Shown here: positions 1 through 4,135 of the stretch, in pieces
Layout of the letters: each line of letters starts with the position of its first letter
How positions within the stretch are numbered: position 1 is the first letter of the stretch
Source: Propionibacteriaceae bacterium
Lineage (GTDB): Bacteria; Actinomycetota; Actinomycetes; Propionibacteriales; Propionibacteriaceae
Direction of reading: 5' to 3'
Assembly (NCBI GenBank): GCA_009781325.1
Contig: WQYJ01000138.1
Coordinates: 1-5,768 of the forward strand
DNA: 5,768 nt
Position numbers and translations under genes: made by a program
Notes under the pieces: model-generated
Seen by the model: only the letters and a program-made list of their open reading frames with translations
What the model was told of the DNA's origin: nothing
Database searches by the model: none

Positions 1-318
1 CTTGAGATCTTCCAACGTATGTCTGACCCGACTCTCACCGTCTGCCCGCAATGTCAGGGTGAATTGAGGAAGATTTTCTCCCCTGTGGGAATCGTCTTCA
101 AGGGTTCTGGGTTCTACGCCACCGACAGCAAGAAAAAGTCATCGGCTACCAGCACATCCTCGACAACATCCACAGCAACAACCCCATCAGCCGACACCTC
201 CACCGCCTCAAGCACTGACACTGCCAAGACTGCAAAGTCTGCCAAGACCGCGGCCGAGTCTAGCTCCGCTTCATCGGAATCATCCCCCACTAAGCCTGCG
301 CCGTCATCGCCTGCTTAG
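1..318 (+). CDS. FmdB-family zinc-ribbon protein, 3' part (5' end outside window)
   Basis: The reading frame is open from the first base, and the first visible residues (LEIFQRMSDPTLTVCPQC) match the middle of FmdB-type putative regulatory proteins. The ATG at 19 is therefore an internal Met and not the start. In this family an N-terminal CxxC pairs with a second CxxC to bind zinc. The second one is visible here (CPQC), followed by the family signature LRKIF-x3-GIVFKGSGFY-x-TDS. The last 60 or so residues are a low-complexity Ser/Thr/Ala/Lys tail, typical of actinobacterial members and probably disordered. The first CxxC lies upstream of the window. The biochemical role is not established; the name comes from a regulator of formamidase/amidase expression. 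It is followed in the same direction by a SAF-domain gene after a 123-base gap. The family call is firm and the function is open. Confidence 0.88.
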   Translation, partial: LEIFQRMSDPTLTVCPQCQGELRKIFSPVGIVFKGSGFYATDSKKKSSATSTSSTTSTATTPSADTSTASSTDTAKTAKSAKTAAESSSASSESSPTKPAPSSPA

Positions 319-371
319 GTTTGTGTCCAAGGATTCGAAACAGTCTGACACACTCCCGGACGTACCCTTCC

Positions 372-410
372 TGTGGATAACTCATTCAGGAAAGCCTCAC
401 CTGTGGATAT
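372..410 (+). promoter_or_regulatory. Two DnaA-box-like nonamers in direct orientation
   Basis: TGTGGATAA at 372-380 is the exact complement of the classical DnaA box TTATCCACA. TGTGGATAT at 402-410 differs at one base. They lie within a shared 10-mer, CCTGTGGATA, repeated exactly 30 bp apart, so both face the same side of the helix. A shorter CCTGTG follows at 422-427, next to the ribosome-binding site of the SAF-domain gene. Binding by DnaA is inference. A chance match or another regulator remains possible, and no dnaA or dnaN gene is in view. Confidence 0.35.
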
Positions 411-441
411 CTGACAAATCCCCTGTGCTGGAGACCATGGT

Positions 442-1047
442 TTGGTCATGAACCGCCTAACCGCCATTCTTGGAAGAATCCTCATGCATCGGCGCCTTTT
501 AGCTGCCCTGTCTGCTGGAGTCTGCGCGCTTGCCATGTGTTCTCTGGCGACTGGCACCGCCGAGCCTACGGTGAGTGTCTACACTGCTGCAGTACGGATC
601 CCCGCGGGTGCATCTATCGCTGAGAACCAGGTCCACATTGTCGCAGTGCCTTCATCGCTTCTTCCGCAGGGGGCCATCACCTCCGCCAACCTTCTTAATG
701 GCCAGATGACTGCCACCGCCATTCCAGCCGGTGCGATCCTAACCGAGGATAACTTCGTGCCCTCCTCGCGTGCCGCCAATGGTTTGGTGATCATCGCACT
801 GCCGGTTTCATCCCACATCCTGACGATACTCAAGCCAGGTGACCACATCTCCATTTTCCTGACAAACCCCATGACCGGCGATACTCAACTCAATCGCGGA
901 GTACGAGTGGTCACGATCCCCACCTCATCTTCTGGCGTCTTTTCCCCAAGTTCCGGCGACGTCATCCTCGTCGAAGTCAGCGAAGAACTCGCAGCCCTTC
1001 TCACCTCAGCAGGCTCCCTAGCCTCCATCACCATCGCTATCGAGTAA
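442..1047 (+). CDS. SAF-domain membrane-anchored protein (CpaB/RcpC-like)
   Basis: The protein has 201 residues. A short basic N-terminus is followed by one hydrophobic segment (about residues 19-38) that would serve as an uncleaved anchor or signal sequence. A SAF domain then spans about 44-107, with the usual pattern of alternating strands and the paired 'IPAGA' turns (VRIPAGASI and TAIPAGAIL). The C-terminal half is a beta-rich region resembling the RcpC/CpaB extension. CpaB/RcpC proteins take part in Flp pilus assembly, but no pilus genes are nearby. Stand-alone copies next to fmdB are common in actinobacteria and their role is unknown. The start is uncertain: TTG at 442 is 8 bases after GGAG (430-433), while ATG at 448 is 14 bases away, so TTG is preferred. 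Codons are rich in third-position C, unlike the gene at 1733. The domain call is good; the process is not known. Confidence 0.8.
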   Translation: MVMNRLTAILGRILMHRRLLAALSAGVCALAMCSLATGTAEPTVSVYTAAVRIPAGASIAENQVHIVAVPSSLLPQGAITSANLLNGQMTATAIPAGAILTEDNFVPSSRAANGLVIIALPVSSHILTILKPGDHISIFLTNPMTGDTQLNRGVRVVTIPTSSSGVFSPSSGDVILVEVSEELAALLTSAGSLASITIAIE

Positions 1048-1166
1048 GGAATACAACAATGGAGTACTCCACCCGACACTCGCCCGCAGTTTCCTCGGTA
1101 ACGAAGCCACCTGCTGTTGCGCCATCGGCTGGGCTCAAGAGGAGTTCATTTGCACTCGTATTGTGT

Positions 1167-1178
1167 TACATTGAACGT
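1167..1178 (+). promoter_or_regulatory. Candidate -10 element for leaderless antitoxin mRNA
   Basis: TACATT at 1167-1172 ends six bases before the ATG at 1179, and no Shine-Dalgarno sequence lies between. That is the spacing expected if transcription starts at the A of the start codon, a frequent arrangement in actinobacteria. A weak TTCATT (1145-1150) lies 16 bases upstream as a possible -35. The assignment is inference from spacing and one hexamer. Confidence 0.35.
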
Positions 1179-1469
1179 ATGCGAAAGACGACAACCCTGA
1201 CCATACGCCTAGACAGTGAAATCAAAGAAGCTGCCCGCCGAAGAGCAGAACGGCTCGGTGTTAGCCTGGGCACAGTTGTCGAGAACGATCTGCGCCGGTT
1301 CATTAATGGTCATCCCATCATCATCGACGAGGACTCTTTCGTACCCTCTGATCGCCTCCGAAAAGACATGGCGCTAGTAGACGCCGAACATGCGCGGGGG
1401 GAGTACGACGCTGTAACCGCTGACACTATTGACACCTATTTCGACAATCTAGCCGTGCAATCTCCATGA
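1179..1469 (+). CDS. RelB/DinJ-like ribbon-helix-helix antitoxin
   Basis: The product is 96 residues when read from the ATG at 1179. Residues 4-11 (TTTLTIRL) form the beta strand that pairs in a ribbon-helix-helix dimer and reads the DNA major groove. A helix (about 13-26, rich in Ala and Arg), a GVSLG turn and a second helix (30-43) follow. The acidic C-terminal half (DEDSF, then ERH/YDAV region) would wrap the toxin. Such antitoxins neutralise a RelE-type ribonuclease and repress their own operon. The next gene starts inside this stop codon (ATGA at 1466-1469), the classic toxin-antitoxin coupling. The frame also extends upstream to an ATG at 1059, preceded by AAGGA (1046-1050), which would add 40 residues of low-complexity character. 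I prefer 1179 because the fold begins there and a -10-like hexamer is well placed for a leaderless message. The family is clear; the exact subfamily is not. Confidence 0.75.
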   Translation: MRKTTTLTIRLDSEIKEAARRRAERLGVSLGTVVENDLRRFINGHPIIIDEDSFVPSDRLRKDMALVDAEHARGEYDAVTADTIDTYFDNLAVQSP

Positions 1470-1681
1470 ATCTTGACCAAATCCATGTCACTAAAACCTT
1501 CCAGAGACGCAATCTCGCGCTTTCTGCAAAACGACAGGAAAAGGTCAAGAAAACCCTGGAACGTGCTATCAGGTATACGGATGACATGATCCGGGACACA
1601 TGTCCCGATAAAAAAACAGCGGCCCCGATAGGATTCGAACCTACGACGCAAGGTTTAGGAAACCTTCGCTCTATCCCCTGA
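1466..1681 (+). pseudogene. RelE/ParE-like toxin, truncated remnant
   Basis: The ORF overlaps the antitoxin stop by ATGA and opens with a sequence typical of the first helix region of RelE/ParE/HigB toxins: 'IHVTKTFQRR', then a long basic helix 'RQEKVKKTLERAI'. Family members are usually about 85-100 residues and carry their catalytic or contact residues in the second half, on the beta sheet. Here only about 45-50 residues look toxin-like. After about position 1610 the frame is simply the complement of tRNA-Arg(CCT), and it stops at 1679-1681 inside the tRNA gene. The beta sheet and active-site residues are therefore missing and the product should be inactive. The likely history is a deletion or rearrangement that fused the 5' part of the toxin gene to the end of the tRNA locus. 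An intact small protein of other function is possible but less likely. Confidence 0.6.
1592..1616. other. Short hairpin plus A/T run at the tRNA 3' flank
   Basis: CGGGACA (1592-1598) and TGTCCCG (1601-1607) are perfect inverted arms with almost no loop, realistically 6 bp around ACAT. Seven A follow at 1610-1616. In the minus direction the order is tRNA 3' end, T7, then hairpin. In the plus direction the hairpin is followed by A7. Neither is a canonical intrinsic terminator, although the T7 tract just past the tRNA acceptor stem could still help end tRNA transcription. Confidence 0.4.
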
Positions 1682-1692
1682 GCTACGGGGCC
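1620..1692 (-). tRNA. tRNA-Arg (anticodon CCT)
   Basis: Read on the minus strand, all arms fold. The acceptor GGCCCCG pairs with CGGGGCC, the D-stem GCTC pairs with GAGC, and the anticodon stem AAGGT pairs with ACCTT around the loop TTCCTAA. The variable loop is GCGTC, and the T-stem GTAGG pairs with CCTAT (one G-T pair) around TTCGAAT. The anticodon CCT at positions 34-36 reads the rare arginine codon AGG. The length is 73 nt including discriminator G, and CCA is not encoded. The 3' end abuts the truncated toxin gene, and a gene starts on the other strand 41 bases past the 5' end. Confidence 0.96.
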
Positions 1693-1732
1693 AGCGTACC
1701 CACGATACCGGAGAAACGCCTAAGGTAGAAAC

Positions 1733-2095
1733 ATGGCGCAGCTGTTCCCTCTTCTTGGTTTTGCCTTCACTGGTGAGGTATGTGATGCTGGCGATGCTTG
1801 TAATGATGTGGCGGGGTTCCTGGCTGCGTTGGAGGAATGCGGATGGTCACGGGAGCGAATTCGTCAGCTTGCACATGATCGGTGGGACCGGGAAGAGCCT
1901 TATCCTTACCCGCTTCCTGCGCAGGCTTTAGGTGAGTTGGAGAGTGTGGCGGCATGGTTTGCGATCTTAGGGGAAGTGCGCTGCGCCCTGGGTCTTGATG
2001 TTGTCCAGCTTGCACCGAGCAAGCGCACCGATTTTACTGCCGATGAACTCCGGCTCATGGGCGATGTTCCTCCGCACCATGGATCACATGGGTGA
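1733..2095 (+). CDS. Hypothetical protein, 120 aa
   Basis: I do not recognise this protein. It starts at an ATG seven bases after AAGG (1722-1725), a credible ribosome-binding site. It has an acidic, soluble-looking composition with helical stretches at about 25-50 (FLAALEECGWSRERIRQLAHDRW) and about 62-85 (QALGELESVAAWFAILGEV), four cysteines without a CxxC pair, and a His/Gly-rich end. There is no signal peptide or clear membrane segment. Codon third positions are rich in G and T, unlike the C-rich SAF gene upstream, so it may be of different origin. It lies between the tRNA and the repeat region and runs convergent to the metalloregulator gene. Coding status rests on the ribosome-binding site and the plausible protein composition. 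Confidence 0.55.
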   Translation: MAQLFPLLGFAFTGEVCDAGDACNDVAGFLAALEECGWSRERIRQLAHDRWDREEPYPYPLPAQALGELESVAAWFAILGEVRCALGLDVVQLAPSKRTDFTADELRLMGDVPPHHGSHG

Positions 2096-2169
2096 TGTGG
2101 ATGTGATAGCGGGGACGGTTAAGGGGCCTAGCCGCCTAGCCTAGCCAGCTTGCATCAGACCCTAATTCG
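2096..2169. other. Non-coding spacer with CCTAGCC iterations
   Basis: This stretch lies after the stop of the 120-aa gene and before the palindromic mosaic. Around 2127-2148 the motif CCTAGC/CTAGCC recurs three times. I see no terminator with a U-tract and no coding signal. Confidence 0.4.
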
Positions 2170-2181
2170 ACCCCCCGGTCA

Positions 2182-2198
2182 TCCCGCCAAGGGCGGGA
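2182..2198. other. Hairpin of module 1
   Basis: TCCCGCC (2182-2188) and GGCGGGA (2192-2198) flank the loop AAG. The GGTCA/GACC bases around it could extend the stem imperfectly. This copy is inverted relative to the other two. Confidence 0.8.
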
Positions 2199-2268
2199 CC
2201 CCCGGCAGACAACGTATGGACTTGAGAAAGAAAAGCTTTACCACAGACCCTACGTTGGCTGCCGGGGG

Positions 2269-2286
2269 TCCTGCCTGGCGGCAGGA
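2269..2286. other. Hairpin of module 2, compensatory variant
   Basis: TCCTGCC (2269-2275) and GGCAGGA (2280-2286) flank the loop TGGC. Relative to the other modules the fourth stem base is T instead of C, and its partner is A instead of G, so pairing is kept. The loop is one base longer. Confidence 0.8.
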
Positions 2287-2356
2287 TGACCGGCGGACAA
2301 CGTATGGACTTGAGAAAGAAAAGCTTTACCACAGACCCTAGGTTGGCTGCCGGGGG

Positions 2357-2373
2357 TCCCGCCCTTGGCGGGA
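2357..2373. other. Hairpin of module 3
   Basis: TCCCGCC (2357-2363) and GGCGGGA (2367-2373) flank the loop CTT. The stem is the same as in module 1, read on the opposite strand. Confidence 0.8.
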
Positions 2374-2386
2374 TGACCGGGGGTTG

Positions 2387-2550
2387 AGCACTGCATGCCA
2401 AACGTTGCGATACAAACGCCGCCAGCACATTTGCTGCATCGATTTTAATATCGCTGGGAGAACGTTCATCGGGGTGTGGGAATAGATTAATTTGTTTAGA
2501 GGTTAAACATGGTGTCTGCTGCACACGATAGCTGCAGATCATACATCAGC
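2387..2550. other. Non-coding stretch, no gene seen
   Basis: This stretch separates the palindromic mosaic from the 98-bp hairpin and is more AT-rich than its surroundings. A minus-strand frame runs through it, but it starts without a ribosome-binding site and continues into the repeats, so I do not call it. A GAGGTTAA at 2499-2506 is the inverse of TTAACCTC at 2574-2581. Confidence 0.5.
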
Positions 2551-2648
2551 CCCCAGAAGCCTCTCGGAAGTTATTAACCTCCACAATGTCACGCGATGAC
2601 TAACCTCCAAATCATCGTCATCGCGAACGAATCCGAGAGGTTTTGGGG
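2551..2648. repeat. 98-bp long-armed hairpin with nested inner hairpin
   Basis: The outer arms 2551-2568 and 2632-2648 pair over 17 bp: CCCCA with TGGGG, one G-T pair, two A-T pairs, a bulged G at 2559, then CCTCTCGGA with TCCGAGAGG. Inside, CGCGATGAC (2592-2600) and GTCATCGCG (2617-2625) form a perfect 9-bp stem. The motif TAACCTCCA occurs twice (2575-2583 and 2601-2609), 26 bp apart. No U-tract follows on either strand, so a plain terminator is unlikely. It could be a structured RNA, a small non-autonomous mobile element or a DNA cruciform. No target-site duplication is obvious. Confidence 0.7.
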
Positions 2649-2655
2649 AGACTGA

Positions 2656-2686
2656 AAAACAAACCCCCTTGCACCATGACGGTGCA
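2656..2686 (-). terminator. Probable intrinsic terminator of the DtxR-family gene
   Basis: Downstream of the regulator's stop on the minus strand, TGCACC and GGTGCA (2670-2675 with 2681-2686) form a 6-bp stem around a 5-base loop. The flanking GGGG and AAGGGG do not extend it. A U-rich run (GTTTGTTTTT in the minus direction, about 2655-2664) follows after a short G-rich gap. The gap makes it imperfect. Confidence 0.5.
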
Positions 2687-2697
2687 CCCCTGCCCAC

Positions 2698-3384
2698 TCA
2701 CGTGCGCTGGATGAAGATCTGATTTGCCCAATCAATATCAAGACAGCATTCATGGGTCTCACTCAGCAAGAATAAGCATGTCGGAGCTGTTTTCACTTCG
2801 ATTTCTGCCCCAGGAAGAATCCCAGCGCTGACAAGCACTTCCAGGGTTTCAGTGTCTCGTTGGAGGAACTCACCGATACGCACTAGACGTACTTTCATGA
2901 TCTGCTCAGGTTCCATCACGGACGACAGCAGTTCTACTCCCGACAGGAAGCGCGAGATTGACTCCTGCACCGGTGCCGACAAATGCGGAATCGGTGTTCC
3001 ATAGACAGAGTTATCTGGGTCCTCCAATAACTCGACGAGCTTCACCTCGACCTGATCGGAGATAACATGCTCCCACTTGCAGGCCTCCTCATGAGCCTGA
3101 GCCCAGGGTAAGCCAATCACATCAACCAGCAGTCTTTCCGCCAAGCGATGCCGCCTCATCACCTGCACAGCGAGTTGCTCGCCTTTTTCGCTGAGAAGGA
3201 TTCGTCTATCTTTATGTACGGTCAACAGACCGTCGCGTGCCATCCTGGACACTGTTTGTGACACAGTAGGCCCGCTGTGCTGCATTCTCTCCGCGATCCG
3301 AGCCCGAAGCGGAGTTACCCCCTCTTCCAGGAGTTCGTACACAGTACGCAAGTACATCTCGGTTGTATCGATCACAGAACTCAT
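2698..3384 (-). CDS. DtxR/IdeR-family iron-dependent transcriptional regulator
   Basis: The protein has 228 residues, the length of DtxR and IdeR. Fe(II) binding lets such proteins dimerise on 19-bp operators and repress iron uptake genes. The winged helix-turn-helix lies at about 5-65 with the near-invariant TTEMYLRT and SGPTVSQTV segments. All metal ligands are present: primary site M10, C102, E105, H106; ancillary site H79, E83, H98, with E172 and Q175 supplied by the C-terminal SH3-like domain (about 160-228). The cysteine at 102, rather than Asp/Glu as in MntR-type proteins, suggests iron over manganese. The start is fixed by AGGAGG (3391-3396 on the plus strand) six bases upstream and by alignment to the family. 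An upstream in-frame extension to 3699 is excluded. It is divergent from an unknown gene across 109 bp. The family call is very secure; iron specificity is inferred. Confidence 0.95.
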   Translation of the reverse strand: MSSVIDTTEMYLRTVYELLEEGVTPLRARIAERMQHSGPTVSQTVSRMARDGLLTVHKDRRILLSEKGEQLAVQVMRRHRLAERLLVDVIGLPWAQAHEEACKWEHVISDQVEVKLVELLEDPDNSVYGTPIPHLSAPVQESISRFLSGVELLSSVMEPEQIMKVRLVRIGEFLQRDTETLEVLVSAGILPGAEIEVKTAPTCLFLLSETHECCLDIDWANQIFIQRT

Positions 3385-3390
3385 GATTAT

Positions 3391-3396
3391 CCTCCT
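3391..3396 (-). promoter_or_regulatory. Consensus ribosome-binding site deciding the DtxR-family start
   Basis: AGGAGG on the minus strand lies six bases before the ATG at 3384. It rules out the much longer in-frame extension upstream. Confidence 0.85.
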
Positions 3397-3462
3397 GCTC
3401 CAAGGATATCTTCCCACTTTTCTAGCGCTCATACCCACCGCTGACCAGTGCGTCGGGGTTCC

Positions 3463-3491
3463 CACAACGTTATACGTGCGATAACGTTGTG
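3463..3491. promoter_or_regulatory. Perfect 11-bp inverted repeat in divergent promoter region
   Basis: CACAACGTTAT (3463-3473) and ATAACGTTGTG (3481-3491) are exact reverse complements around a 7-bp spacer, and each arm holds a 6-bp AACGTT palindrome. The repeat ends two bases before the ATG at 3494. On the minus strand it contains TATAAC (3469-3474), a fair -10 for the regulator gene. On the plus strand TAACGT (3482-3487) is six bases from the ATG, fitting a leaderless message. It does not resemble a DtxR box (TTAGGTTAGCCTAACCTAA). AACGTT cores are common in LacI-family operators. The binder is unknown. Confidence 0.6.
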
Positions 3492-3493
3492 TC

Positions 3494-4135
3494 ATGGTAG
3501 ATGAGTTGCGCTTGTGGGCGATCAACGTGGATGTGTTCCGCCAGTGCTTTGCCGCCCCGCCGGAATTGGCAACCAGACTATGGGAAATCACTGACACCGT
3601 GGCGCCTCCGCGCCCAGAACCCACCGGGCTGCTCTCCAAACTGGGCCCTCTGCTGCGGCGTCCGCCCACAGCACCGGTCATCATTCCGGGAGTTCCCAAT
3701 CACCTGGATGCCGAATCCATGATGTCAAGCCGTTATATCGCTTCTGATCGCCTGAGTGCCTGCTGGATACTGGCGAAGGCCTGGCTGGATGATCTTGCAA
3801 CAGTAAAGACGGTCATACCGCTTCCTGGTGACAAGATTGATGAGCTTGAGTTCGATTTAGTACGAGTGGAGATACCCACGCAGGTCTCCATCCGGCACCT
3901 CTGGCATCGCAGCATTGACATCCCGCTGCGTGCGGACGACGACATGTCGATTGGCTACATGGACTCCTTCACTGTGGAGCGCCTCACCGAGGAGTGGACT
4001 AAGGCAGCCGATGAACTCGAAGAGGAAACCGCCGAGTTCTCCAAACCTCTCCTGGAGTTTGTGTCAGCTTTCCCACAGTACGCCGAAGAAGCCGGTCAGC
4101 CTGTTGATCTGATCGCCTGGTGGACCTCCCGCTAA
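3494..4135 (+). CDS. Conserved-looking cytosolic protein of unknown function, 213 aa
   Basis: I do not recognise a named family. The 213-residue product has no signal peptide or membrane segment. It is acidic, with a Pro/Arg-rich linker (about 35-60), a helical middle (about 75-105: SRYIASDRLSACWILAKAWL), a beta-rich part with PTQVSIRHLWHRSIDIPL, an acidic DDDMSIGYMD run (D148-D150) and a helical C-terminal part (about 160-200) ending in LIAWWTSR. The start at ATG 3494 has no Shine-Dalgarno sequence. A -10-like TAACGT lies six bases upstream, so a leaderless message is likely. The gene is divergent from the DtxR-family gene with an 11-bp inverted repeat between them, and may share its control. 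Its stop overlaps that of the convergent permease gene by four bases. Coding status is well supported by a long open frame with balanced composition. Confidence 0.75.
   Translation: MVDELRLWAINVDVFRQCFAAPPELATRLWEITDTVAPPRPEPTGLLSKLGPLLRRPPTAPVIIPGVPNHLDAESMMSSRYIASDRLSACWILAKAWLDDLATVKTVIPLPGDKIDELEFDLVRVEIPTQVSIRHLWHRSIDIPLRADDDMSIGYMDSFTVERLTEEWTKAADELEEETAEFSKPLLEFVSAFPQYAEEAGQPVDLIAWWTSR

Larger units (their letters stand above)
2170..2386. repeat. Palindromic mosaic element (REP/BIME- or MITE-like)
   Basis: Three copies of a GC-rich hairpin module lie at about 2170-2213, 2254-2300 and 2342-2386, separated by two copies of an almost identical AT-richer spacer. The first module is the reverse complement of the third over more than 40 bp, so the element is bounded by long inverted repeats. 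The second and third lie in the same orientation as parts of two tandem units of 88 and 87 bp (2208-2295 and 2296-2382). Their first 64 bases differ at one position only (2253 C, 2341 G). Each module contains a 7-bp stem: TCCCGCC/GGCGGGA in the first and third, TCCTGCC/GGCAGGA in the middle. The site, between convergent genes, is where bacterial interspersed palindromic elements usually sit. Open reading frames across it are shadows of the repeats. Confidence 0.85.

Noticed and set aside
1592..1616. Intrinsic terminator for the toxin-antitoxin transcript
   Set aside because: On the plus strand the hairpin is followed by A7 and not T. On the minus strand the T run comes before the hairpin.
331..1640. 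Possible attachment-site pair: GGATTCGAA at 331-339 and in the tRNA T-arm at 1631-1639
   Set aside because: The match is 10 bases at most and coincides with the universal T-loop sequence. No integrase gene is present, so chance is the simpler reading.
2170..2386. CRISPR array
   Set aside because: The repeated blocks alternate, but the 'spacers' are identical to each other and the palindromic modules invert. There are no unique spacers and no cas genes.
2162..2542. 126-aa minus-strand protein across the repeat region
   Set aside because: Its C-terminal two thirds are a translation of the tandem palindromic repeats, with Pro/Gly-rich repeated phrases. It has no ribosome-binding site.
2698..3699. 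333-aa version of the DtxR-family protein with a long N-terminal extension
   Set aside because: Family alignment places the start at the Met ten residues before the metal-binding EM10 position, and AGGAGG sits six bases before that ATG. The extension crosses the divergent gene and its promoter.
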